Shown here: piece by piece, positions 1 through 14,900 of the stretch
How the letters are laid out: each line of letters begins with the position of its first letter
Numbering within the stretch: position 1 is the first letter of the stretch
Assembly (NCBI GenBank): GCA_014155875.1
Contig: JACEFZ010013518.1
Span: 153,449 to 217,448 of the forward strand
Length of the DNA stretch: 64,000 nucleotides
Reading direction: 5' to 3'
Source: Cepaea nemoralis
Lineage: Eukaryota; Mollusca; Gastropoda; Stylommatophora; Helicidae
Program-made: the position numbers and the translations under genes
The notes under the pieces: generated by a model
Database searches by the model: none
What the model was told of the DNA's origin: nothing
What the model saw: the letters and a program-made list of their open reading frames with translations, nothing else

Positions 1-238
1 GCATATCCACCCTCGAGACGTTTCTAATATACAACTTATTCCACACTGACACCGCTATGCGATGTCTGCCCTAGAAGTAACCCTGCCCTCGGGGAGGCGA
101 GCATTGTACATTGTGAATCTATCGGGAACATTCAAACAACGACAGTGGTCACCTGATACGCTAGATTTCATTACTGTGCTCAACCAAAATGTAATACAAG
201 TTACATAATTATATTGCTTTTTCTCCCGTCTTTTGCAG

Positions 239-423
239 CATTCAGAAGCCTGCTACACGTTGTGTGATCCGACAACACCCGATGTTATACACGTGGGGCC
301 TGATGATATCCCGTTCAGAATTGACAGCCCAAACTTTGGCACCAATAACTACAGTAACAACGCCAATTGCTCATTTACTCTGCAATCTGGCTCCCAGCCG
401 TTGGTTCTAACGTTTTACTACAG
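239..423 (+). CDS. Exon A1: first half of CUB-like module 1
   Basis: This internal exon encodes about 61 residues of a large multi-module protein. The acceptor follows a pyrimidine tract ending TTTTGCAG at 238, and the donor is CAG/gtaagt at 424. Phase runs from 0 to 2, as in the four other A exons. The reading frame shows the CUB signature SPNFGTNNYSNNANC, followed by a beta-strand pattern ending in PLVLTFYY. Cysteines precede the first strand (EAC, TLC), and one sits in NANC, which also makes an Asn-Cys-Ser glycosylation sequon. The split codon joins exon B1 at 5117 to give Arg-His-Phe-Glu-Val-Glu. The preceding exon is not in the window. CUB domains are extracellular, so secretion or surface exposure is inferred. 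Confidence 0.82.
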
Positions 424-589
424 GTAAGTTTTGGACTGTGCATCCTGTAGTTATTGCTATATGCGAGTGTCTATACATGTGCGAGTAAGTGTTGAACTCT
501 GCACATCATGTAATTAATTATGTACCTGTGTGTCTATATGTGAACGTGTGTTGGAATATGTATGTACAACATGTAATTACTTCTCTATC

Positions 590-844
590 TCAATGTCTAC
601 TATGATGTCAAAGGGGACACCGTTAAACAATGGTGCTGTACCGTCGATGCCTGCTTCCAATGTAGGCACTTCCAGTGACACTCATAGCAATCCCTCGCTG
701 GACGGTAATCTACAACCCTATGAGTGGAACCGTCAACTTCAGCAGCTAATGCGATACAATCCTGCAGCCCTGCACCAAGCATTCATGATATCACTCCAGC
801 AAAGACATTTTCCTGCCCCCTCTAACAGCCTTAACTATTTCTAA
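590..844 (+). other. Possible C-terminal coding remnant with poly(A) signal
   Basis: An open frame here ends at TAA 842-844 and overlaps AATAAA at 844-849. The peptide from about 610 is low in repeats and looks protein-like, with a Ser/Asn-rich stretch and then WNRQLQQLMRYNPAALHQAF, which could form a helix. It lies in the intron between exons A1 and B1 and shows no CUB features. It could be the tail of a processed pseudogene or of a mobile-element gene. The family is not recognised. Confidence 0.3.
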
Positions 845-849
845 ATAAA

Positions 850-1639
850 GTTTCAAAGGAAATGGATCCCGGACAATCCCCCATTTCCTGCCATGTAGCT
901 GATTGCTGGCTCGTCTATTCAGCCACAGTGACAGAAGTAAGCAGGAACATGTATCACATGAAAATAGCAAACAAGCTAATGTCCTTGCCATTCTTCAGTG
1001 TTTATTATTCACAATTATCGCAGCACTGAATATTACTCACTGCCGACCGATGCGGGCTGGCATGCGCTAAGAATGTACCTATCTAACCAATGTTCAATAC
1101 CGAAGTACAGTTCTTATAATTATCGCTATCACCAACTTACGGTCACTTGCCCTTGACATCGGGCATGGGGCATTCTCAACTGCCGTCAACTCGGCACGCG
1201 GTAATAGAGCTTGAATCGCTGTGCAATTAGCCGCTCAGGTTGGGCGACATACTTTTGCCTCAGGCTGAAGTGTCGTTCCAATCTTGGAGTAATGTCAACT
1301 TCATGTCGCTTGGCTTCTGTACTTGTTTTTCCCACTGTCCCAGACGCGGGCCCTGGCTAGACTGATTCTGTCCAGCCGTGTCCTCTCCGTGGACTACACA
1401 ACTCCTGTCACGTGATACGCAACTTCTCGGACTGACTTCCCTTTGGTCTTCATCATCATCATCCGTTGCTCACCGACTTCCCTCAACTTAGTCGTGTATA
1501 TTTATATATTTACTCTTCTATGGTAAAAATGTTCTTACTCTATCAGTTTACCGCTGTGCTACCTCATATCGGTCCATGGCATCTAGACTTGTTTTAGTAT
1601 GTGCTATTAAATTTAGCTTCAATTATTACGTATACTGTG
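850..1639. other. Intron sequence, nothing recognised
   Basis: No open frame, tandem repeat or recognisable element was seen in this part of the A1-B1 intron. It could belong to the hAT-like element that ends at 1774, but no left terminal repeat was found. Confidence 0.4.
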
Positions 1640-1774
1640 TAGGGGCAGGGGGAATGTTTAGGGAGGCAGTACGAAAGGGGGGAATGACGTTCTAATAATA
1701 TGTTGAGGGGGGGGGATGACGTCCTAAAAATATGGTGAAGGGGGGCACGGGTCAAAAAAGGTTGCGAACCACTG
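1640..1774. mobile_element. hAT-like transposon end (right terminal repeat)
   Basis: The sequence ends in GGTTGCGAACCACTG at 1774. Its reverse complement, starting CAGTGGTTCGCAACC, is the usual hAT-superfamily terminus. G-rich subterminal DNA precedes it. The LINE reading frame on the minus strand resumes directly after position 1774 with Phe-Asn-Ala-Leu-Glu, so the hAT-like element appears to have inserted into the LINE. The left end and an 8-bp duplication were not identified. Confidence 0.4.
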
Positions 1775-1784
1775 TTCTAAAGCA

Positions 1785-4277
<2,493 letters not shown>

Positions 4278-4439
4278 AACACGGTTGAACTCTAGGTGCA
4301 CATTGCCAGGTAAACAGATTATGTCATTTCCAGTGCAGTTCGCTATCAACATCACTAGTGCTCTCGCCCTCACGGATATATCACCTTGATACACCTGAGG
4401 TGAACTTAACATGACAACTTTGAGTTAGCGGCCCCTAGA

Positions 4440-4600
4440 TATGTAGCAGACGTCTGCGTGATCGGAAGGATAAGAGAGCTCGCTTTCACGCTTCCGGTGC
4501 GCTAATGATAAGGTAGGAGGTTTAACCCCTACACCGGCATGAAGTTGGACTTGGACGTGCTTAGTTTTATGGCTCATAAAGTGAACATGAAAGAGATGCG
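4440..4600 (+). mobile_element. tRNA-like SINE, family D
   Basis: It contains GCTAATGATAAGGTAGGAGG followed by a B-box-like GGTTTAACCCC and ACCGG. The same block order is found at 31958-32130 (GGTTCAACCCC). The similarity runs from an upstream GAG(A/C)(G/A)CTCGCT block to a downstream GGACG. Ends are approximate. Confidence 0.45.
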
Positions 4601-4834
4601 TGCAATCTGGAAGTTGTTCTTGAACCAAAGATCCGGCATCAGAAATATCACTGGACGTATCCGAACATTTAATGGTCATCGCCATCAATCTTCATCGCCA
4701 TCTTCCTGCTGGTTCTAGTTCTCCTCATCCGTGTCCACCTCCTATCATTCCCCTCGTCATTCAACTCCATCATTCTTCTTTATCTTAAACACTGTACTTC
4801 CACTTTTTCATACCCTCTGCTTCTCCAGTTCATC

Positions 4835-4964
4835 CTTCTTCTTCTTCTTCTTCTTCTTCTTCTTCTTCTTCTTCTTCTTCTTCTTCTTCTTCTTCTTCTT
4901 CTTCTTCTTCTTCTTCTTCTTCTTCTTCTTCTTCTTCTTCTTCTTCTTCTTCTTCTTCTTCTTC
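4835..4964. repeat. (TTC)n microsatellite
   Basis: About 43 uninterrupted TTC triplets lie 150 bp upstream of exon B1. The poly-Phe frame across it is not coding. Confidence 0.97.
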
Positions 4965-5116
4965 ATCTATTGTTCTTCGTTTCGGAGCTTATTCTCGACA
5001 ATGGTTATACCACACAATACTTAGTAATGATAACAGACATATTACAAGGTATATTCACGTCCGTCAACAAGCTGAATATGATGCTGGTTCACTTCTATTT
5101 TTCTACTATTTTCCAG

Positions 5117-5291
5117 ACATTTTGAAGTGGAGTTCAACCCAGGTTGCCACTTTGATTCCCTCTGCATCCATGGGATGACCTTTTGCGGCAGCTGGGTGAC
5201 CGGGCATGAGTTTAGATACATCCTCCCCGAAAACTGCACGTCTACTGTTTTCTTCGTATCCGATAGCTCGGAGACAATGTCTGGCTTTGAG
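5117..5291 (+). CDS. Exon B1: second half of CUB-like module 1
   Basis: The acceptor is TTTTCCAG at 5116 and the donor GAG/gtcagt at 5292. Phase is 2 to 0. The exon completes the split codon from A1 and encodes about 58 residues. It carries the B-exon core: FEVE, a cysteine, DSLCIHG, TFCGSW, YILP and SD.S ending in GFE. In CUB domains these positions correspond to the acidic strand, the third and fourth cysteines, and the closing F-S-D/G-F motif. The extra Cys of the LC(V/I/M)HG block is present in all five modules. B1 alone has a further Cys in PENCTS, also an Asn-Cys-Thr sequon. It differs from the other copies mainly in the segment after YILP. Confidence 0.85.
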
Positions 5292-5660
5292 GTCAGTGAT
5301 TTAATTCAGCAGGCTTTGTGTTTACATCTGTAAGAATCATATAATTATGACACCCTTTTGAGTTTCATGAACACAATTTTGACACCATTCAGTTTAATCT
5401 AAACAATTCAATGTTTCATCTGCATAATGTTGACACCAGTAAGTGCTTCATATACACAATTTTGACACCATTCAATGTTTCATCTACACAATTTTGACAC
5501 CATTTAAGTTTCATTTGCACAATTCTGATACCATTTGATGTTTCATTTACATAATTCTGACACAATTTAATGTTTCATCTACACAACTCAGACACCGTTA
5601 AATGTTTCATCTAAACAATTTCTCTACATGATTCTAAAACCATTTAATGTTACATCTACA
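5292..5660. repeat. 32-bp minisatellite, proximal part
   Basis: Degenerate units of about 32 bp (ATTTAATGTTACATCTACAC plus an AATT(C/T)TGA block) begin within a few tens of bases of the B1 donor. They continue on the far side of the mariner relic at 6497. Confidence 0.85.
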
Positions 5661-6496
5661 TACGAGGTTCGTCCAGCAAGAATCAGGATTTTGTTATGAT
5701 AACCAGAAGATGAAGACTATTAAGTTTAGTAACTAATCCAAAGTGAACAGTAGTTACAGTACACATCTGAAACTCTGTGCTGGAATGGGCAATTATCAGC
5801 AATACTCCCGCGCCTTATTTTTGAAAATGGCATCGAACCGTTTGACTCCAGCTCGGGAGCAGCGTTTTGTGATAACATCTTTGATAAAAGGAGATTCAAA
5901 ACCCGCTAAGATTTATCGTCGTCTGACACATGTGTTTAGAGAACAGACTGTAGCACGTTTAGCAGTGTTTGAGTGTTGCAAGCGCTTTCGTGAAGGTCAT
6001 AATCCATCTAGCTTGAGCTTTATGAAGGTAAAGGGTAAAGGTCACCCGAAACGTGTCATTTACGTGAAGCGATACAGTGTCGAAAAGACTGTATACAGTC
6101 GCCAAAACTGTTGCAATTATTGACGAATTGCATAGGAAGGTACCGCCATAAGTCCAGACTTGACTCCGAGTGATTAACACCTTTTTGGCTTTTGAAACAG
6201 CATCTTGGAGGACAACAGTTTGACGCAATGACGAAGTTAATAATAGGGTAATTACTAATTAATATTTTTAATACTAATTAATACTGCACTAGTTAGTAGT
6301 ACTAGTTCACCAATGGCTCAAGAATCAGCCAAACGAATTTTAATGCTGCCGGAATATAGAAGCTGGTAGCCCGATGAGAAAGATATGTTGTAGTGGCAGG
6401 AGAATACGTCGACAAATAAAAGAGGTAAATGCAATCGATCTCGCATAGTTATCTAGAGATGGCATCAGTCTAGATACTTACTGGATGACCCTGGTA
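5661..6496 (+). mobile_element. mariner-like transposon relic
   Basis: The left terminal repeat CGAGGTTCGTCCAGCAAG starts at 5663. The right end CTTACTGGATGACCCTGGTA stops at 6496 and is its diverged inverse. TA dinucleotides flank both ends, the classic mariner target duplication. An open frame from about 5827 encodes a transposase N-terminus of the HTH type (EQRFVITSLIKGDSKPAKIY, then VFECCKRFREG). Later remnants are broken by stops, including LMLPEYRSW and a trace near 6370-6420. At 836 bp it is shorter than a usual 1.3-kb mariner, so the middle, including the catalytic region, is largely deleted. It sits inside the 32-bp array. Confidence 0.85.
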
Positions 6497-8916
6497 ATTC
6501 TGAAATTTGTTAATGTTACACCTATAGGCGTCTGACACCATTTAATGTTACATCTGCACAATTCTGATAACATTTAATGTTACATCTACACAATTATGAT
6601 AACATTTAATGTTACATCTGCACAATTCTGATAACATTTAATGTTACATCTACACAATTATGATAACATTTGATGTTACATCTGCACAATTCTGATAACA
6701 TTTAATGTTACATCTACACAATTCTGATAACATTTAATGTTACATCTGCACAATTCTGATAACATTTAATGATTCATCTGCACAATTCTGATAACATTTA
6801 ATGTTACATCTGCACAATTCTGATAACATTTAATGTTACATCTGCACAATTCTGATAACATTTAATGTTACATCTGCACAATTCTGATAACATTTAATGT
6901 CACTTCTACAAAATTCTGATAACATTTAATGTCACTTCTACAAAATTCTGAAACCATTTACCTCTATATAATTATGAAACCATGTAATGTCAAATCTACA
7001 AGATTCTTACACCATCTAGTATTAAATCTGCAATATTCTCACACCATTTAATGTCATACATTCTTTCACTATTTAATGTCAAATCTGCAATATTCTCACA
7101 CCATTTAATGTTATATCTGCAAGATGCATACACCATTTAATGTCATACATTCTTTCACTATTTAATGTCAAATCTACAATATTCTTACACCATTTAATGT
7201 TAAATCTATAATATTCTTACACCATTTAATGTTACATCTATAATATTCTTACACCATTTCATGTTAAATCTACCAGAATCTTACACCATTTAATGTTAAA
7301 TCTACCAGATTCTTACACCATTTAGTGTAAAATCTTCAATATTTTTACACCATTTAATGTCAAATCTACAAGATGCTTACAGCGTTTAATGTCACATCTA
7401 CAGTATTCTTACACCATTTAATATCAAATCTACAACACACTTACACCATTTAATATCAAATCTACAACACACTTACACCATTTAATATCAAATCTACAAC
7501 ACACTTACACCATTTAATATCAAATGTACAACACACTTACACCATTTAATATCAAATGTACAACACACTTACACCATTTAATATCAAATATACAACACAC
7601 TTACACCATTTAATATCAAATCTACAACACACTTACACCATTTAATATCAAATCTACAACACACTTACACCATTTAATATCAAAACTACAACACACTTAC
7701 ACCATTTAATATCAAATCTACAACACACTTACACCATTTAATATCAAATCTACAACACACTTACACCATTTAATATCAAATCTACAACACACTTACACCA
7801 TTTAATATCAAATCTACAACACACTTACACCATTTAATATCAAATGTACAACACACTTGCACCATTTAATGTCACATTTACAATATTATTACACCATTTA
7901 ATGTTAAATCTACAAGATGCTTACACCATTTAATATTACATCTACATAAACATGAAACACTTTAATATTACCTCTACATAATTATAAAACCGTTTAATGG
8001 TAACTATACATAAATATGACACAATTTAATGTCAAATCTAGAAGATTCTAACACAATTTAATGTCACATCTACAACATTCCAACACCATTTAATGTCAAA
8101 TCTACAAGATTCCAACACCATTTAATGTTACACCTTCATACTTATGAGACTATTTAATGTTACATCTTCATAATTCTGACAGCATATATTGTTAAATCTA
8201 TTAAAATATGCCCCTATTTTATATTTTAGCTATACAATTCTGATATAATTCAGTTTCTCCACTACATAAATAGCACGCCATTAGATGTTTATTTGGACAA
8301 TAATGATACACCTTCAAATGTTTCAATTATAAGATATGTAACTTTGACAACTGTTGCACGTCTGCCAAGATAATTGTGACACTGTTTGATGTGTTAATTA
8401 GACAATTTTAAACATGTTCAATCTTTTGATTAGACAATTGTCACCGTTTTAAATGGGGTGATTAGTAACTGGGCGAGCCCGTTTATGAATCAATATTAGG
8501 AAATTTCCATTGCAAAACTATGACAACTTTTAATGCTGCCATTTGACAGTTATGACAAGCTTTTATTACAAAGCTATGAAATTGTCGGTGTTTTCATTAC
8601 AAAATTATGACTTGTGTCAATGTTTTTACTACACAATTATGACAAGTTTCGATGCTTTCATTATAGAAATATGACACCTTTCAGTGCCTTTATTACATAA
8701 TTATAACACCTTTCTATGTTTTCATCAAATAATGATGACATTTTAGTGTTTCTATTATAAACTTATAACACCTATGCTTTTATTACAAAAATTATAACAC
8801 TTTTAATTGCTTTCACTACAAATTTATGACACAGGTCAATGATTCCATTACACAATTATGAAACCTGTCAACAATGCGTGTACAAAAATTATGACACCCT
8901 TCGATCTTCTCATTAG
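6497..8916. repeat. 32-bp minisatellite, main part
   Basis: Some 70 units of about 32 bp fill the rest of the B1-C1 intron. Three sub-types follow one another. The first is TAACATTTAATGTTACATCT with GCACAATTCTGA (to about 6950). The second is ACACCATTTAATATCAAATC with TACAACACACTT, nearly identical between 7430 and 7860. The third is a decayed AATTATGACACC type (to 8916). The array runs straight into the acceptor of exon C1. Confidence 0.93.
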
Positions 8917-11900
8917 ATACTCGTGACACCAGAACTGGCTGTGAATAACGAAAGAGTGGAACAAGCCATAGGTGATGGCTCTGACGTTCACAGCATTTCC
9001 TATGTGCCAACTACGTACTACCCAGGAATGGCATGTAGTGACAGATGCCCAATACCACCCATGACCCCTTCAATGTTCCCAATATCTTTATACCTTACCA
9101 GAACTACCAGTACAGTTGCAACTACTAGGGCACAAATCATATCCACTGACACTTCCGCAGCTAAAACAGAAACGTTCACCGCAATTGCTGAACAATCTAT
9201 AACAGCTACTGAACATCCTGTCACAACTACTGAGTGTACAACAACTGCTGATAAACTTATCACAATAGCTGAACCATCTACAACAGCTATTGAACCACCC
9301 CCCAACACTACTCAACGAACCCCACAACTACTCAACCACCCACCACAACTACTCAACCACCCACCACAACTACTCAACCACCCACCACAACTACTCAACC
9401 ACCTGCCACAACTACTCAACCACCCACAACAACTACACAACCACCTGCAACAACTACTCAAACACCCACCACAACTATTCAACAACCTGCCACAACTACT
9501 CAACCACCAGCAACAACTACTCAATCACCTGCCACAACTACTCAACCACCTGCCACAACTACTCTACCACCTGCCACAACTACTCAACCACCTGCCACAA
9601 CTACTCAACCACCAGCCACAACTACTCAACCACCTGCCACATCTACACAACTACCTGCCGCAACTACTCAACCACGTTCCACAACAACTGAACAGCCTTC
9701 CACAACAACTGAAACACCTTCCACAACTACTCAACCACCTGTCACAGCTACGCAACCACCTGCCACAACAACTCAACCACCTGACACAACTACTCAACCG
9801 CCTGATACAACTACTCAACCACCTTCCACAACAACAGAACCGCCTGTCACAACAACACAGCCACCTGCCACAACTACTCAACCACCTTCCACAACAACTG
9901 AACCGCCTGCCACAACTATTCAACCACCTTCCAACACAACTGAACCGCCTGCCACATCTACTCAACCACCTGCCACAACAACTCAACCACCTGCCACAAC
10001 TACTCAACCACCAGCCACAACTACTCAACCACCTGCCACAACTACTCAACCACCAGCCACAACTACTAAACCACCTGTCACAACTACTCAACCACCAGCC
10101 ACAACTACTCAACCACCAGCCACAACTACTGAACCGCCTGCAACAACTACTCAACCACCTTCCACCACAACTGAACCGCCTACCACATCTACTCAACCAC
10201 CTGCCACAACTACTCAAACACCTGCCACAACTACTCAACCACCAGCCACAACTACTCAACCACCTGCCACACCTACTCAACCACAAGCCACAACTACTCA
10301 ACCACCTGCCACAATAACTCAACTGCCTGCCACAACTACTCAACCACGTTCCACAACAACTGAAAAACATTCCACACCAACTGAACCACTTGCCACAACT
10401 ACTCAACCACCTGTCACAGCTACTCAAACACCTGCCACAACTACTCAACCACCCGTCACAGCAACTCAACCACCTGCAACAATTACTCAACCACAAGCCA
10501 CAACTACTCAACCACCTGCCACAACTACTCAACTACCTGCCACAACTACTCAACCACGTTCCACAACAACTGAAACGACGTCCACAACAACTGAACCACC
10601 TGCCACAACTACTCATCCACCTGTCACAGCTACTCAACCAACTGCCACAACTACTCTAGCACCTGACACAACACCACAACCAACTGAAACAACTCAACCA
10701 CCTGCCACAACAACCCAACCACCTACCACAACAACACAATCACCTGCCACAACAACACAACCACCTGCTACACCAACACAACCACCTGCCACAACTACTC
10801 CAGCACCTGTCACAACAACTCAACCACCTGCCACAACAACTCAACCATCTGCCACAACTACTCAACTACCTGCCACAGCTACTCAAACACCTGCCATAAC
10901 TACTCAACCACCTGCCACAGCTACTCTAGCAACTGCCACAACTACTCAACCACCTGCCACAGCTACTCAAACACATGCCACAACTACTCAACCACCTGCC
11001 ACAGCTACTCTAGCAACTGCCACAACTACTCAACCACCTGCCACAACAACTAAACCATCTGCCACAACTACTCAACTACCTGCCACAACAACTCAGCCAT
11101 CTGCTACAACTACTCAACCACCTGCCACAGCTACACAACCACCTCCCACAGCCACTATAGCACCTGCCACAACTACTCAACCAACTGCCACAGCTACTCA
11201 GCCAACTGCCACAACTACTCAACCATCTACCACAGCTACTCTAGCACCTGCCACAGCTACTCAACTACCTGCCACAACTACTCAACCACCTGAAATAACA
11301 CCTCAACCACCTGCCATAACTACTCAGCCACCGACCACAACTACTCAATCACCTGCCATAACTACTCAACCACCTGCCATAACTACTCAACCACCTGCCA
11401 CAGCTACTCAAACACCTGTCACAGCTACTCAACCAAGTGCAACAACTACTCAACCATCAGCCACAACTACTAAACCAACTTATGCAGCAACACAACCACC
11501 TGCAACAACAATACAACCATCTGCCACAACAACACAACAGCCTGCCACAGCAACTCAACCACTTGCCACAACTACTCAACAACCTGCCACAACACAACCA
11601 CCTGCCACAACAACACAACCACCTGCCACAAAAACACAACCACCTGACACAACAACACAACCACCTGCCACAACTACACAACCACCTGCCACAACAACTC
11701 AACGACCTGCCACAACAACACAACCACCTGCTACAACAACTCAACCACCTGCAACAACATCACAACCACCTGCCACAACAACACAACCACCTACCACAAC
11801 AACACAACCAGCTGCTACAACAACTCAACCACATGGCACAACAACACAACCACCTGACACAACAACACAAGCAACTGTCACAACTACTCTAGCACCTGTC

Positions 11901-14900
11901 ACAACAACACAACCACCTGCCACAATAACACAACCACCTGCCACAACAACTCAACCACCTGCAACAACATCACAACCACCTGTCACAACAACACAACCAC
12001 CTAACACAACAACACAACCACCTTCCACAACAATTCAACCACCTAACACAACAACACAACCACATGACACAACAACACAAGCAACTGCCACAACTACTCT
12101 AGCACCTGCCACAACAACACAACCACCTGACACAACAACACAAACACCTGCCACAACAACACAACCACCTGACACAACAACACAACCACCTGCCACAACA
12201 ACTCAACCATCTGTCACAACAACACAAACACCTGCCACAACAACACAAAAACCTGCCACAACAACACATCCACTTGACACAACAACACAACCACTTGACA
12301 CAACAACACAAACACCTGCCACAACAACACAACCACTTGACACAACAACACAACCACCTGAAACAATAACACAACCACCTGACACAACTACTCTTGCACC
12401 TGCAAGAACAACACAACCACCTGACACAACAACACAACTACCTGAAACAACAACACAACCAATTGACACAACAACACAACCACCTGAAACAACAACACAA
12501 CCACCTGACACAACTACTCTTGCACCTGAAACAACAACACAACCACCTGACACAACAACACAACCACCTGACACAACTACTCTAGCACCTGAAACAGCAA
12601 CACAACCACCTGACACAACTACTCTAGCACCTGACACAACAACACAACCACCTGACACAACAACACAACCACCTGACACAACTACTCTAGCACCTGCCAC
12701 AACAACACAACCACCTGCCACAACTACTTTAGCACCTGCCACAACAACACAACCACTTGCCACAACAACACAACCACCTGCCACAACAACACAACCATCT
12801 GATACAACAACACAACCACCTGCCACAACTACTCTAGCACATGCCACAACAACACAACCACCTTCCACAACAACACAACCACCTGCCACAACACCACAAC
12901 CATCTGAGACAACAACACAACCACCTGACACAACTGTTCTAGCACCTGACACAACAACACAACCACCTGCCACAACAACACAACCATCTAAGACAACAGC
13001 ACAACCACCTGACACAACTTCTCTAGCACCTGACACAACAACACAACCACCTGACACAACAACACAACCACCTGACACAACGAATCTAGCACCTGCCACA
13101 ACAACACAACCACCTGCAACAACTACTTTAGCACCTGCAACAACTACTTTATCACCTGCCACAACTACTCAACCACCTGACACAACAACTCAACCACCTG
13201 ACAAAACAACACAACCACCTGACACAACAACATTACCACCTGACACAACACCACAACCACCTGCCACAACAACACATCAACCTGCCACAACAACACAATT
13301 ACCTGCCACAACAACACAACCACCTTCCACAACTACTCAACCACCTGCCACAACCATTCAACCACATGCCACAACTACTCAACCACTTGCCACAACACCT
13401 CAGCCACCTCCCACAACTACTCAACCACCTGCAACAACTACTCTACCTCCTGCCACAACTACTCAACCATCTGCCACATCTACTCTAGCACCTGCAACAA
13501 CAACACAACCACCTGACACAACTACTCTAGCACCTGCCACGACAACACAACCACCTGCAACAACAACACAACCACCTGACACAACTACTCTAGCACCTGC
13601 CACGACAACACAACCACCTGCCACAACTACTCTAGCACCTGCCACGACAACACAACCACCTGCCACAACTACTCTAGCACCTGACACAACACCACACCCA
13701 ACTGAAACAACAACACAACCACCTGCCACAACACCTCAACCACTTGCCACAACTACTCAAGCACCTGCCACAACTACTCAACCACCTGCCACAACTACTA
13801 AACAAACTGCCACAACAACACAACCACCTGACACAACAACACAACCACGTGCCACAACTACTCTAGCACCTGACACACCTACTCACCCACCTACCACACC
13901 AACACAGCCACCTACCACAACTACTCTAGCACCTGCCACAACAACACAACCACCTGACACAACAACACAACCACCTGCCACAACTACTCTAGCACCTGAT
14001 ACAACACCACCACCACCTTCCGCAACAACACAACCACCTGCCACAACACCACAACCATCTGAGACAACAACACAACCACCTGACACAACTACTCTAGCAC
14101 CTGACACAACAACACAACCACCTGCCACAACAGCACAACCACCTGACACAACAACACAACCACCTGACACAACAACACAACCACCTGACACAACGACTCT
14201 AGCACCTGCCACAACAACACAACCACCTGCAACAACTACTTTAGCACCTGCCACAACTAGTCAACCACCTGACACAACAACTCAACCACCTGACAAAACA
14301 ACACAACCACCTAACACAACAACATTACCACCTGACACAACACCACAACCACCTGCCACAACAACACAACAACCTGCCACAACAACACAATTACCTGCCA
14401 CAACAACACAACCACCTTCCACAACTACTCAACCACCTGACACAACCACTCAACCACTTGCCACAACTACTCAACCACCTGCCACAACTACTCAACCACC
14501 TGCAACAACTACTCTACCACCTGCTACAACGACTCAGCCACCTGCAACAACAACACAACCACCTGCCACAACTACTCTAGCACCTGCCACAACAACACAA
14601 CCACCTGACACAACAACACAACCACCTGCCACAACTACTATAGCACCTGACACAACACCACAACCAACTGACACAACTCAACCACCTGCCACAACAACCC
14701 AACCACCTACCACAACAACACAATCACCTGCCACAACAACACAACCACCTGCTACACCAACACAACCACCTGCCACAACTACTCAAGCACCTGTCACAAC
14801 AACTCAACCACCTGCCACAACAACTCAGCCACCTACCACAACAACTCAACCACCTGCCATAACAACTCAATCACCTGTCACAACTACTCAGCCACCTGCC

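Noticed and set aside
1..94. A C-exon-like end (TTYSTLTPLCDVCP) at the window edge with a possible donor near 88
   Set aside because: The frame has a stop at 25-27 and lacks the GG.GS block. The similarity is too short to call an exon.
9324..10317. Plus-strand Leu-Leu-Asn-His-Leu-Pro-Gln repeat frame
   Set aside because: It is the direct continuation of exon C1 as the sequence stands, but it ends at 10317, while the Thr-Gln-Pro-Pro frame stays open to the exon end. Taken as the frameshifted reading.
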